Assembly (NCBI GenBank): GCA_947095585.1
Contig: OX352762.1
Span: 10,891,969-10,955,968, forward strand
Reading direction: 5' to 3'
From: Nephrocerus scutellatus
Lineage: Eukaryota; Arthropoda; Insecta; Diptera; Pipunculidae
Length of the DNA stretch: 64,000 nt
This document shows positions 44,120 through 56,954 of this stretch, one piece after another; position 1 is the first letter of the stretch; the number at the start of each line of letters is the position of its first letter. The position numbers and the translations under genes were made by a program. The notes beneath the pieces are model-generated. The model searched no databases, had not been told where the DNA came from, and saw only the letters and a list, made by a program, of their open reading frames with translations.

Positions 44120-44690
44120 ACAGACTTGAAGAGGACGCAGGCCAGTCCATCCCCTTGTCGGAGCCCGTTATAGATGTTGAATGGGCTTGGTAGTGATCCG
44201 GATATTTTTACTTGGCTTATAACATTGGTCATGGTCAACCTACATAGTCGTGTCATTTGCGATGCCGAATTCTCTCATGGCTTTATAAAGTTCTACTCTG
44301 GCTATGCTATCATAGTCGGCTTTAAAAAGGTGGTGTAGTGAGTTTTGAAACTCTAGACATTTTTCCATCACCTGCCTAAGGGTGTAAATCTGACCAGTTG
44401 TTGATTTGGCTGGGATGAAGCCACACTCAACAACGTTATACCACAATAATTGCTGCATTTTGTGATATCTCCCTTCGTATGGGACACAGGATGCCTCTTC
44501 GGTAGTTCTCTGGCATCGCTTCTTCCTCCCCATACTTGCACTTGAATTGCTTGGTGTAATGTGGGGCGTCCTATTATTACCAGTTCCGCTGCCTTATTAC
44601 TTTCCCGCGTTTTATGAGATTGTTGCATGGCTAGATACGCAACATTCTTACGTTCAGTCGCGTATCTCCTATGTACCATTGATTAAATGT
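44120..44690 (-). mobile_element. RTE-type LINE RT fragment
   Basis: The minus strand reads [40 protein letters not shown] and [19 protein letters not shown], matching the 3345-5640 copy at 4480-4930. Confidence 0.88.
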
Positions 44691-44767
44691 TTGTATTACC
44701 TTTTGTAACTCTGTATGTTTAGATATCGATTATTATGTGATGATAGATCTAAATTAAAATCGTTAAT

Positions 44768-45330
44768 ATTGTTACGACATTCAGGCTTTCGTATTTTATT
44801 TTGCAAATAAAACACAACAAAAGTTTATTAATTTACAAATAACAACTTTAATAAACAAACAGTAAAATTAACTAAAATTCTCAATTTATATTGGTAATAA
44901 CTTTAAATGTAAATAAAAACACTTATTACAACAACACTTGTATTTCACTATAACTCTCTTAGGTGGTAGCATTATTACTTTACAAAGAACTTTTACAAAT
45001 TGACTGGTTGAATTCTAACCAATGAACTGTAGCAAACGCCTCCTTTTATTCTCATTGAAAAGCTTCCAGAAACTGCCAATCTTATAGACAGAAATATCGA
45101 GAAAATACCAGAAAACTGTAGCCCTATTCCCTTTCACGCGTACAGGAAATATACTTTTCCATCCATGTACAAGTACAGCTCGTTCGGTTCGTTTAGTCAT
45201 TCATTTGGTTGGTTGCTTGGATACTCGTTGGGTAAGCTGAGAATTCGTTCATTTATTGTGCGCGCTACAAATGATGGCAAATTTTGGGCTTATTCCCTTA
45301 TTTACAACTAACGATACTTATATGTAATAA
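44768..45330. repeat. Possible solo LTR (weak)
   Basis: Starts TGTTACGACATTCAGG with AATAAA signals just inside (44806-44812) and a change in composition near 45330. No internal region or duplicated flank could be confirmed. Confidence 0.25.
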
Positions 45331-45334
45331 GTCA

Positions 45335-47260
45335 TCTGTTAGAGTAAAACTCGGTAGTTGAATAAACTAAAGTAAAAAATAAACCGCTAGTTCAAAAACA
45401 AACCAAAAGATGACGCACCTTAAATTGCTTTTTTTTAGGTTGGTCAAAAATTGGTACTCCGAGCGAGAAGAAGAAAATACAGCAGTAATTCAAACCCTCA
45501 GTTATAAATTGAAGCCATGGTTTGGCGGTGAGTGGGCGTGCATTCTCCCAAAGGAAATACAACTTTCCTCCTCATAATTCGTATACGCAACCGGCGCAAA
45601 CACCGAGCAATTGTAATCCGAATTAATTGTTTGACCTTTGACAAGGTAATCAACCATGATGACTCCTTTGCATCAAAAAAAAAAGTATGCCATTACCTAA
45701 TCCGCCTATAGTTTAACCTCTGCGTTGTTCTATGCTGGTGGTCCAGGTGTCCGGTCTCCTTTAATACGAAATGCCCTCGATCTTATCTATCTCTCTCTTC
45801 AATCTTCAATTTCCGGTCTCCAATGATTATAACAGAAGATTTTTTTGTAGTTGACGTCGTGGCTCAACGCTCTCTTGTTTTCATGTAATACTTTTTTTTG
45901 CCTCAAACAAAAGTCTATTTTGTCTATGGCATGTTAGATGAAATCCCTATTGACTTGTTGGAACACAGTAAAGTCTTCTGCTGAGGGTTTTGACGGCCAC
46001 GATAATACATCGCTTAAATGATGGCCGCCTTGCTCAGGAAGTCAAAAGTTTAGCGATGACAAAATAAGTTTTTTTTTTCAATTTTTTCAATGGATTCTAT
46101 TCTGAATTCTATAAATTTTATAGTTGTATATACTTTACCCAAATTACTTGATCACTAAACGCAAATTGCTGTAGTGTATGATTTAAAAAAAAACTTTCGT
46201 TTGTTCCAAACAAATTGTTTGTGGTATCTGCGCTCTTAGTTGCCAACAATCCACGTCACGTCATCGCATTACAATAACAACAACAAAACATGAATTGAGA
46301 ACCTGTTTATGAAAGCCAAAAATATCAATTGAACCTCATGTCAACCATTCGTACTTTATATCTAGATACAACATGTATCTGCCATCGTATGTACGCAGTA
46401 CATAACCAGAAAAACGGGTAATAAAATGACAGCCAACACACAACAAGACGTCAGCTTGTAATTTCTTTCACATCTACCATCTACCAAAGACCCGCTAAGA
46501 GAGTAATTGATTTTCCACACACACAGTATACGTGATGTATTATAATTGGTATTCCTCCGAATTTCATTGCGATACAATAATTTCGAATTTATTGCAGTCC
46601 AACATCCGCCTATTAATCGCATATCAACGCTTCTTAGCTACTAATAGTTGGAGAAATTGTCATCGGACAATCTGTATCATAAATCATAAATATCTTGTAT
46701 CTATGTATAGTCCGTCTCACCTTTCGCCTATTCACTAAGGAAATAAGCAAGCGCCAGTAAATGGGATGAGGAGAACTGTCGAATTCTTTACTGGATGGGG
46801 ATCAACACGATCATTGACATTGCAAACAGATCATTAGAGAAGATTACAAAAGCTATGATTGAGTAGCCTGTCGATGGTGGAGGAGCAACGACTTTGTCAG
46901 CACACTCGGGTTTTTGTTTGATTCTTTGTATTTTCTTTGTTGCGGCGGCGCGCACAAAGTGTAATGCAATATACTTTTTTGCAACCTGTTTTCAGCTGAA
47001 ATTGCTAACAATATAATAGATAATAATTAATTGCGGAAATAGTATACCAGAGACAATGGCAGATACATTTGTCTTTCCTCCTGCTGCTTAAACCATTGAT
47101 GTGGTATGACACTTCTAACATATATTTGATGTTGCAAAAAACTTAACAAATACACTGTTACAGTGACGTCCGCTAAAAACTATTCCTTTTCCTACACTAT
47201 ACATATACAGTGCATACTCGATTATCGCAACTAATCGGTGGTAGTTGCAATGAACGAGGT
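45335..47260. other. Intergenic, no gene recognised
   Basis: About 1.9 kb without recognised element or coding frame. Confidence 0.4.
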
Positions 47261-47344
47261 TGTTGCTATAGGTTAGGTTAGGTTGAAGTGGCCGTCAGTC
47301 GAAACCGACGTACTTAGACCATGAAGGTCCGTTGTGATACCACA

Positions 47345-47640
47345 AGGATCTAGAAAATCCCACTCCTTTCATTTGTGACAAAAATTTTTGAAATTTTTTT
47401 ATTCCTTCTCAAGGCTCTCCAAATAGATGTTTGTTTCAATGATGACCTCTTAGTTAGACCCAAATCTTTGACCACTTTGTTTCGTCCATTTCTTCAGGTT
47501 TGGAAACAGGAAATAGTCGCAGGGGTCTAAATCAGGAAAATACGCTGGATGGAATAGCGTTTCGTAGCACAATTTTTGTATTGGATTTTTGCCATGGTGA
47601 CTACATACATGTGCACCCGTGCATTTTTTTGATGGAACTG
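47345..47640 (-). mobile_element. Mariner (Mos1-type) transposase C-terminal fragment
   Basis: The minus strand reads THVCSHHGKNPIQKLCYETL-like and HPAYFPDLDPCDYFLFPNLK then GQRFGSN. The SPDL-P-DYFLFPNLKKW block holds the third catalytic Asp of mariner transposases; this is a different branch from the 8.9/16.2 kb elements. Beside it (47268-47300) is a short GGTTAGGTTAGG stretch. Confidence 0.85.
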
Positions 47641-47649
47641 CATTTTTTT

Positions 47650-49855
47650 CATTTTTTCGTTTTTGCTTCAAATCAATATCGAATCTGTCCAAAAGCTCTG
47701 AATAATATTCGCTGGTGAAATAAAATAAAACTATAGTAACTAGCGGAAGAAACAAACAATCTGGAAGCGTGGAGCTAGCTGCGTAATGCATAGTAAGCAG
47801 ATTGGCGTTGTTCTTAGTGCTGGCAGGTGGAATTTCATTATAAATGGTTGTTGGAACTGAGAGGAGGAGGCTGTATTTTGAATTCTTTTCACGAATGTCC
47901 AAAAATGTTAACTACCTTTGTGATGCGATACATTGTAGAATTTGTTTGCCTCAATTTTTGGTCGTAGGCGAATCTGACTCGACAAAGATGGGTATTGCAA
48001 TTACTTCTGGCACGTTCTAAATTTACTCTTCGGTTTTCCTCAGTAGGATTAGCTTTGGAAAAACGAAAGCATGCCTCTCTAATCCTTGACGACTCTTTGC
48101 AGCTCATCTTGGCTTGTTTTTGGTTAAAATAAAAGTATAATGTCAATTCTCACTCTCACTCTCACCCAGTACTAGTACTATAACGCAGTTTCCACAACCT
48201 TAATGTTTTACTTTCTCTCGTAATTATGTCAATTTGTCGTCCATTGTGTAGGCGGCGGAATACGACCGACACTACAAAACAAATTTATTTGCATTGGTTG
48301 TTATGAATCATTCTGACCGCCATGTAAACATACATATATATATGTATCCAGGCTAGGACATTGTTAGAGAAGTCACTATACTTTCCGTACTCGGTACATT
48401 TCCCATGACACACTTGCCTCGGTGTTATTGCACAATGGGAATGACGCAATGTATGAAAAATTTAGAACAAAAATATCGAAATATGTATATAATATACATT
48501 TTATGTAAAAAAGAAAAGAAATGAAACAAAAAAAAAAGTGCAAAATCTATTTTCCCTCAAGTAACGTGTACATTTTGTATTGTCCCTATTTTACCTGTAT
48601 CTAAACGAACCAGCACTTCACACACATACGCACATATGCGCCCATTAAAGAGGTTAAACGAAACTGGGTTAAAACTGGACACAAACACAATAGACACGTT
48701 ATGTGATATGATGTGATGTGATGTGATATGTGGATATGTAATGTGAGGTGATGCGATATTCATGAAGGATAAAGATAAATCCTGTCAGATGGGTTGGATT
48801 ATCTAAGTAATTTCTACCGAAAGTTACATTTTTTAAGTTATTTAAAGTTTACAGACAAAATGTGCAAGGCTAACTGAGAACCAAACATTGGTCGTAGAAC
48901 AAAGGAAAGAAAAACACAGTATGAGCAATCTTTTAACTTTTTCTTTACCCAAGGTTTCCAAGAAAACCCACAAAATCATAACTCTTCTGCTTATTAAAAA
49001 TTAAAATTTTCCGATGGCCTTTTTTTAGTTTCCAAAAATCCATCAAAGTGGAGATATCTCCTTTTTTGCACCAAACTTTCATTTGTGACAAAATTTCCAT
49101 TCGATAACAAAATTTTCGCTTTTTTACTCCCACTGTCCCACATAAAAAAATACCAAGTACCTACCTGCCTGAAACGGTTTCAGTTCTTGGCAAAAAGACA
49201 GAAAGAAACAACACAGATACCTCTGGATACGTATATATAAGCGTATTTCAATTAAAGATAAAGTCGCTCCCCTCTTAGAGTTAGCAATAGTGGATGAGGT
49301 GGAAACCAAGAATCGCATAAGTAGGGGAAAAAAGTTCAGTGTAGCATTAGACGTTTTTTTTTTAGTTTAGTTTATTAATCTTCAAGGTATACTTTACAAG
49401 AGTAAAGTAGTTTTTTAGTCTTTAACCTCATCGGTGCAGGAGTCCACATTGAATTTTGCTCTTATTTCACCTTTGACTATTTCTTCTCAAGTAACTTCGT
49501 TTTACCAAGAGATGGCTTTTCTTTTAAAAATTTTCTCATTGAGTTCTTTTTTTATTTTTATTTTACGGAAAGCTTCTCAATTCGCCGGTCGCCAAAATTG
49601 ACTGACCAATTTTGGACGGCATAAACTTCGGATGCATGTTTGGTGAAGTTTAAACGTTGTTCTAGACCGATTTTTGCGTTGATTAATGAGTGCGAACAAA
49701 CCATGGATCCATTCACTACACACCTGAGATGAAGGATCACACGGACAATGGACTTCTCCCAGCAATTTCGAACCGAAAAATGCAAAACTCATTCCATCAG
49801 TTTGGAAAAGTTGTATCTAAACTTGAATGCACTCCAAATCCTTTGAACGAAATTA
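47650..49855. other. Intergenic, SINE scrap, no gene
   Basis: AAGCTTCTCAATTCGCCGGT at 49570-49590 is identical to SINE body sequence near 55560, without head or tail. No coding sequence supported. Confidence 0.45.
48680..48760 (+). repeat. Minisatellite, ATGTGATGTG-type units
   Basis: About eight degenerate units of TGATGTGA/TGATATG. Confidence 0.85.
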
Positions 49856-49859
49856 TAGA

Positions 49860-50465
49860 ACAATAACTGCCAGCAAGACGAGCGAAGACTATTTCGGCTG
49901 CAGACGCAAGGTCCCCAATTTGTCGATCACAGAAACTGGGCATTTCTCTGTGACCAGTTTGTAGCGCAAGAACTTGGTTCTGCATCCCTATAAGATTACT
50001 TTTAGCCAAGAACTGCTGCCGAACGAACGAACGAACATTAGCTGTGACGAGACTTCAGTGATTGGGCCCAAAACGTATGAGAAACCCATTTCTAGCTCAA
50101 CCGCTTCGTCAATATGCAAAATTATCGCATATGAGCCAGTCACCAATCTGAAGCCATTCACGAAATGCCATTTCACCCACAGAATTTGAATTGGTGCGGG
50201 TTACATTCTGGCCCATAATACTTCTTCAATGAAGTTGTTATCGCAGTCACAGTCAATAGAGATAACTACCGGACAATGTTAACTGACTATTTTTGGGATA
50301 AATTGGAAGAGACTGACTTGCAGTATAAAAGGTTTAACAAGACTCACATGCCACACAGCTGACCAAACACTCGAGCTATTGAAGACAAAGTTCGGTGACC
50401 GTGTTGCTTTCAGAAACCAGACCAGTCAATTAGCCGCTTCGTTCGTTGGATTTGACGCATCTTAA
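49860..50465 (+). mobile_element. Tc1/mariner transposase remnant
   Basis: Frame-shifted + strand: RSQKLGISL, NLVLHPYKITFSQELLPNER, LNRFVNMQNYRIWA, HEMPFHPQNLNWCGLH-like wording, VTVNRDNYRTMLTDYFWDKL and LLKTKFGDRV-like end. Reading order agrees with the transposase family though every 100-150 bp the frame changes. Confidence 0.8.
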
Positions 50466-50469
50466 GTAA

Positions 50470-52300
50470 TCAATGGTTTGAGTTGGTAGTGGGAAGGGAA
50501 AGGCATGGTGGTTCGCATTTCGCGGGAACCGACTGGACAAAGGCTGTTGAACAACTTCTCGAAAGGGTTCAGCATATGTCCCAGAAGATTGGTGAAATTT
50601 TTTTTTTATTACAAGAAAATTACACCGAGGTTTTTAAGCGTTATGATGAGGCAGCTTACAAAGGGTATTGCTTTAATTCCTGACCAATTCGTATTTTCTA
50701 AGAATTTTTGGCGTGTCACACCGTTGTGGTTCATGGCCAAGTTTCGCACGACCCCGTGCCGGTTATTATGTTTCACACAAATTGAAGGGACCTTCAATTT
50801 CCGAAACGCAATCTGAGAAGCTTTTCATGAAATTTTTTACTGTCGGACGTTTGGAAGATATTTCTCATTTTGTGATTTTAACTTTAAACCTCACGCTAAG
50901 CAGTAGTCCAAAAGGCACTAATCACTGACAAGAGCCACAACACCCACTCGTATCGAACCAAAGTGAAATATACCCAAAGTAAGATAACAATAACAACAAC
51001 TGAAACATCATTTACGTTTATTTCGTTCAGTAAAATTAGTACATTAGACATTTCCATGGCAGAAATAACCTCATCCATGCGCTACATTCTTCTACATTAC
51101 TTAATTTATATTAAGTGATTGGCGGACGGAGTGATAGGAAATGTTGGTGGGAGAAGGAATGAGTTCCTTCTGTTGGCGTGTTGGCACATACATAACCTTG
51201 ATCGGTTGCCAACCAGAAGGTTATTTATGTCTATCTTTCAGTTATCATCATCGTCATCAGCATTGTGTGGTGTTGGGTCGGTCGGTGTAACTAACCTGGC
51301 TTAACCACCATTTCATTGCTTATTTAACACAAAAAAATTCGTAATGGGGTCACACTGAGCTTTTTATTACTGTTTGTTGGTTATAGTTAAAATCACGAAA
51401 GGATGATGAAGTCGTCTTCATCCTTCGCGACTTGGCGACGACGGCGACTTGGCCAACAGCAAAACAACACAACACATAACAAACATTCAAGGTTTTGTGG
51501 AATTCAAATTGCTTTTAAAAGTATCTACGAGTATCTATCAATCGAGTAAACTCTATACATGGTGAAGAAAGAAGGAAGAGAAGCAGCTATGTTTGTATAT
51601 CGCTCGAAACACGAATAGATTTTTTTATTTCCTTTCTTTTAAATCATTTTTGCCAACATTTTTTGCGCTTTTATCGTTCATGCTGATCGTTCCCAATTCA
51701 TTGATAGTTTCTTTTTGTTTGCTTTTCTTTTTGTAAAGAAAGTTCATCGGCTTTATCAATATGTCTGTCATAACATGAATAATTAAACATTTTATTGCGA
51801 TTAAAATATATGTTAATCTTTCTTACAGACATGTTAAGTATAAAAATATGGAAAAAATAACAAATTGCTACTTCAATGCAATGTAAATTGAACTTTTGAA
51901 GACTTTCTAAAGGCAAATGTTCACTTTGTATACAGATATTAAAATATTGCATTTTTTTATTATAATAAACTAATTAATAAATCGATTTATATGTATAATC
52001 CATGTCTGTTTTAACTCGCGAGAGGTGATATTTTTCAAAGTTTGAGAATTTCTAACTTTGACAATCACAAATGTGCTTGCTTTACTTGCACGCATGAGTG
52101 GGCGAATGACATGGGCCATTATAAGTATTGATACAAAATTTAAGTCTTTCTAGATAGAGTTCGTAATAAATTTTGCAAATAAAAACACATACAAATTACG
52201 CCTTGAATTAAAGAAATAGTAACAATTCACAAATTTACACTCGTGATTACCTATTGTTCACTTAAAAGACTAGTTCGTAAAGTATATTTCATAACGCTAA
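50470..52300. other. Intergenic, no gene recognised
   Basis: An open frame at 50483-50683 (ends EAAYKGYCFNS) has no family likeness I recognise. No repeat found. Confidence 0.4.
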
Positions 52301-52309
52301 GTGATGAGG

Positions 52310-53880
52310 GTATCCATATCCAGAAAAACATTTAAGAACGACTGGACCGATTTGGCTAATTTTTATTTAATAATATTCGCCATAGTCCGAATTAGGTTTA
52401 TGCGAAAAAATAGAAAAATTGACCTGAAAATTGTAAAATTAGGAAAAAACTGAAAGTGCTGTTATCCACATAGGACATTCGTATGAAATCGCGACCATAA
52501 CTCACGATTCGAACGATGGTTTTTCGTAATTCTTTTTGTCCCTCAAATGACTCCCCAAAATAAACCCAAAAGACCCCTAAAAGATCCCTAAAAGTCCCTC
52601 AAAAGTCCCTCAAAAGACCCCCCAAATAAACTCAAAAGTGCCCCACAAGACCCTCAAAGGATCTCCAAAAAATTCTCAAACGACCCTCGAAGGACTTCCA
52701 AAAGACACTCAGAAAACTCCCCAAAATACCCCAAAAAGATCGTCAAAAAGACCCCTAAAAATACCCCCAAAAGACTCATAAGACCATACCAAATTTATTG
52801 AAAGTGGGACAGGACAACGTTTGTCGAGTCAGCTAGTTCTCTATATTAACTTCGCTTGCCCGTGTGTTTGTTTGTTTGTCGTGGAATCTTGCGATCAATT
52901 TGTAATACATTTCCCAAAGTCCGATTTCATTGAAACTTTGCATATATCCATGTCTCCGATGACAACACTTTCTATTAAAATTTGGGACCCCTCGGGCCTC
53001 GGGGTCGGGTGGCTCCCATACAAATATTTTACAAAATTTACCCGATTATCTTGAAATTTTATGTACGTGTGTATCTCCGATGGACAACACTTTTTGTAAA
53101 AATTTTAGAGACCCCGGGTCCCGGTGTCGCGAGGCCCCATAAAATTAACTCGATTTTCTTCAAATTGTATACACATGTGTTTCTCCGATGGACAACAGTT
53201 CTTGTAATAATTTTGGATACATGTGTATCTCCGATGGACAACACTTTTTGTAAAAATTTTGGAGACCCCGGGCCCGGAATTTTTAAAAAAAAATTAACCT
53301 TCAAATTTTATATACATTTGTATCTCCGATGGATAACACTTCATGTAAAAATTTTGGATACATGTGTATCTCCGATGGACAACACTTTTTAAAAAAATTT
53401 GGAAGCCCCCGGATTCGTGAGGCCCCATACAAATTTTTTAAAAAATTAACCCGATTTTCTTTAGATTTTATACACACGTGTATCTCCGATGGAAAAAACT
53501 TTTTGTAAAATTTATGGTGTGAACGGGCCCTGAGGCCCAAGGGGTGCCCATATAAATCTTTTAAAAAGTAGCCTGATTTTCTTAAAATTTTAAGCACATG
53601 GGCATCTCCGATGGACAAAACTTTTTGTAAAATTTATGGTGTGAACGGACCCTGTGGCCCAGGGGTTGCCCACATAAATTTTTAAAAAATTAGCCCGATT
53701 TCCTTAAAATTTTAAACACATTTGTATCTCCGATGGACAAAAGTTTTTGTAACATTTTTGGAGTGAACCTTAAAAAATATAAATTAGCCCGATTTCTTCC
53801 AATTTTAAACACATGTGTACCTCCGATAGACAAAACTGTTGGTAAAATTTTTGGATTGGACGGGCCCTGAGGGCCCATCG
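52310..53880 (+). mobile_element. Non-autonomous element with internal satellite (Helitron-like?)
   Basis: Layout: a block with AACGACTGGACCGATTTGGC (52345-52365); an A/C-rich degenerate satellite of CCCTCAAAAGA-type units (52545-52780); a block with ACAACGTTTGTCGAGTCAGC (52815-52835) and TTCTCTATATTAACTTC; then a tandem array of CTCCGATGGACAACACTTTT units at 52950, 53080, 53190, 53230, 53320, 53370, 53485, 53605, 53735 and 53820. The 'ACTGGACCGATTTGGC' and 'GTCAGCTAGT' wording recalls Helitron/DINE-type ends, but no terminal hairpin was proved. Confidence 0.6.
52950..53880 (+). repeat. Tandem array, CTCCGATGGACAA unit (about 10 copies)
   Basis: Long unit about 120-145 bp (ACATGTGTATCTCCGATGGA ... 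TTTTGTAAAAATTTTGG ... GGGCCC...ATAAATTTTT), with some short units of about 45 bp. Open frames on either strand are repeat translations. Confidence 0.9.
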
Positions 53881-53889
53881 CTCCACAAC

Positions 53890-53965
53890 CCCTTGGCAGT
53901 CCTAGCTTTCTGTACTGTTCGAGTTCACGGACGAGAATCTCCTGCATACACATTTTTTGTTCCAA
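53890..53965 (-). mobile_element. RTE linker scrap
   Basis: The minus strand reads MQEILVRELEQYRKLG, the basic/coiled linker between endonuclease and RT of the RTE-type LINE (compare 20450-20600). Confidence 0.65.
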
Positions 53966-54977
53966 AACTCTCCTAAACATATCTATTTTTGCCATCTCTC
54001 TTTTTGCCATCTTGTCAATGCTCGAAATTCGCTCACTTACACACCGGAATATTTGGCATTAAATTTGGATCAAAGCACAAACTAACGAAAAATAAAATAA
54101 AAATAAAACATTTACATTGCATTTACATCCCTCCTACCTATTTCGGTAGAAATCTGGAAATGTAGGAAAGCTGCTCTTACCCACAATCATGCATTGCCTG
54201 TGTTTTTGTCTGTTTGCAGTTGCACTCATAGTCACAACTATTGCTTAGCTCACAAATGGAACAACAATTCAGTGCATGGCGAGAAGGGCACCAACCTAGC
54301 AAACAAAACCAGTGAAACTTGATCTCCGCCCTCTGTTGTAGTGGCACATCGATTAATTGACTGACTGACTGACTGTCCACCTTGCCTCTTCTCTATCTGT
54401 TGGGTTGTCCAGATTGGAATTACTTTACGTTATGTTGTGCAGAGCGCACTAGTTGGACAACTAGCAATGGCTTCAAATGAAATATTTAGTCTAGTTGCTA
54501 CTGTCTTTTCTTTATCACCGCACCATATGGCGTTGTGTCAGTGTCATGTCAAAAAGTGGCCAATCATCTTGGAAACCAGTTTACCACGACCACCACCTAT
54601 TAAAATGGTGGCAATTGCTATGTAGAAATACGAGGGATGTTCAGTAATAAATGATCACGTAATTTATTTCTGACTCATCATTCTCCAAATTACTCCCCAC
54701 CGGATGGAATGTAGTTATCTCAGTGGGGAATACGTGAATAAAACCGTTGGCAAGAATTTTTTTATGACCAACTATGTATATGGAAAAAGATAAAACGCTT
54801 GACGCAGCGTATTTATTAAATAAAACTTTTTCTATCTGGATGAATTGGATGGATGAACGAAATTTGGTGAACGCGTTCAAGACCATTTTACAGAGCATCT
54901 CTGCTCACGTAATTGGTTTGGCGTTGGATAAATAGCACATTCATTATCACAGACATCTGATGTGAAATAAAATTTTG

Positions 54978-55075
54978 AATACGAATTACGCGAACTCGGA
55001 GTTACGCTTCTCCGACTTACGCGAACTCAGAGTTACGCAACCCCGAGTTACGCAAATTTGGAGTTACGCGATTTT
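54978..55075 (+). repeat. Minisatellite, GAGTTACGC unit
   Basis: Five to six units of about 17 bp: CGAACTCGGAGTTACGC, with variants CTCCGACTTACG, CCCCGAGTTACG and TTTGGAGTTACG. Confidence 0.9.
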
Positions 55076-55431
55076 TTGAATTTTTTCGTGTTTTATTTTT
55101 CGGAACTTTTCTTGCACCATTACTATTCTACGATTAAGAAAAGTAAAGATCTTTTTGTTGTTTGACATTTGTGAGGCATAGCTTATTGCTGATCCCGGAG
55201 CATCCGATGACTACCGAAGGGTCTAGGTGCTTCAAGATTTTGGATCATATCTAGAAGAAGCATGTGCCAGTTTGCCTAGAAAGTCAAGCCTGATGTGTTA
55301 ATGATGTGACAGCGAGGCTTCGTCGGACACATGCCAGATGACTTGCAAGAGTAAGGTCAAGTACCTCTTCGCGAATCGCATTTATGAATGAAGGTTTCGG
55401 TCCTTTATTTAATATATATACATTAATACTG

Positions 55432-55709
55432 TGGGCGCCGTGGCTCAGTGGATAAGAGGTTCGTGGTTCGAATACCAGTAGCACCAAAACTGTTTTTCAC
55501 GGTGTTTTACCCCTCGCGAATGGGTGACAAACGCTTCGAGAGTAATAACTTGTCACGGAAAGCTTCTCAATTCGCCGGTCGGATCCGGCATTAAATTGTA
55601 GGTCCCTCCATTTGAGTGCAAAAATATACCTTCTCAACACAAATGGTTGCGAGAAGCTAGGCCATGGAACGCAATGGTCTGTCGCGCCGGATATTATTAT
55701 TATTATTAC
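55432..55709 (+). mobile_element. tRNA-derived SINE, copy 3
   Basis: Starts GTGGGCGCCGTGGCTCAGTGG (A box at 55441-55451); B box-like GGTTCGAATAC at 55465-55475, closer than in copy 2 because of a short deletion. The body matches copy 2 (CGGAAAGCTTCTCAATTCGC; CACAAATGGTTGCGAGAAGC); tail (ATT)n. Flanking duplication is imperfect (TTAATACT/TTAATGCT). Confidence 0.9.
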
Positions 55710-55744
55710 TTTAATGCTAATAAGATATTCTGAAAGACACTCAC

Positions 55745-56950
55745 CGCTTCTATTGATGTCGCTGTTGCCCAGACCTCATGATGTGCATTTGCATCGCATC
55801 CTATGAGGTCCTGGAGGTTTATTTTATAGCAGTGCGCTATCAGTTCCTAGACCTCTTGGGGCGGAATGTTGTCGTCGTCGCCGGGGAAATATGCTTAAGC
55901 ACTCACGATGGTCTGTGTTCCCCTCTCGGTCGAAACTTCAATCAGCATGGCCACCACGTCTTTCGTTATGAATTCTGAAAATAGGAAGAAAGTTGATTTT
56001 CGTGCCGATCAAGCAGGCCGCCCTTGGCACTGGCTCCCCGCATTTACAGATCAACTTAATTGTCTCGCTCCGTAGACCTTTTATCTGGCCGTTAATAACC
56101 CAAGGCTCTTGGATGAGACAAAGGGTTATATTATCCTCGGTGAACCGCTTGCTGAGGGTTGCAAACGCGCCCTTCGAGTGATACAGTTGCGCCTGCAACA
56201 TCCTGATGGTGCTCATTATAGTCCTCCCTGGATGCTGGAGTGGAAGCGGAGGCTTTGGCAAAAGCTAGAGGACCTTATCTATCCTTACCCATGCGTAAAG
56301 CATGTTTAAGCCGCCTTCTCTCTAGAGAGTTGAATTTAATGAATCCACCTCGGTATTGCTGGATCAGGAGCCCATCTAATGCCTTCCCAATAGAAGAGCA
56401 TCCGGATTTACCTGCATCAACGATTGTGGATGCATCAGAAGCAGAAGTGGCTAATTCCACGTCCTCAGTTCTGGTGACCTCGTGAGTTTCAGATGGGGCT
56501 ACGCCGTCTGAACTCTGGGTAGGGTTCGGCTGCTCAACAGCAGGCCGAGCAGTTGAGGCAAACAGCTTCCCTAGATACAGTGGGCTGCTCAACAGCAGGA
56601 TCCGAGGTTGATACGATTTGCAATGCATCGGTCTCATTATTATTATTATTTGAATCTATATTGACCCACGAGTATCCGAGAAAGGAGGTCACCGATGACA
56701 GAGCCTGTTATGCAATGGTAAGGCCAAGGAATGATAAGGTACTCAGAGTCGGCGTACTATCGACTAAGCATCCTCTTAGCCATGCATTCATCGGCGAATG
56801 CTGTTCCACCTTATATTAGGAATATATTCTACTGAGGATAGTACCTACTAGTCCGTTGCCAAACCCTCCTCCTTTAGCCGGACTTGGGACCGACTACTCT
56901 TGTAGCAAGGCCGAGTTCTTTCCAGTACTAATACCACCAATATGTATGAT
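55745..56950 (-). mobile_element. LINE 5' part: ORF1 end and endonuclease
   Basis: Minus strand: ORF1-like tail (56637-56275: FNSLERRRLKHALRMGKD), then the endonuclease start RMLQAQLYHSKGAFATLSKR, LCLIQEPWVINGQIKGL and PRAACLIGTKINFLPIF (56200-55950), and near 55770 GCDANAHHEVW. RT is absent. R1/I-like by wording. The 5' part extends to about 56950. Confidence 0.85.
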
Positions 56951-56954
56951 TGAG

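Noticed and set aside
49974..50189. Open frame IKITFSQELLPNERTNISCD as a host exon
   Set aside because: In context with the other frames it is the HPYKI-QEL block of a decayed mariner transposase.
52820..54010. Several overlapping open frames of about 80-136 codons with repeated SPMDNTF or LSIGDTHV wording
   Set aside because: They are translations of the CTCCGATGGACAA tandem array on both strands.
54626..54920. ACGAGGGATGTTCAGTAAT as a mariner end with a transposase fragment
   Set aside because: The start resembles a mariner-type terminus but I could not read any transposase block that holds up.
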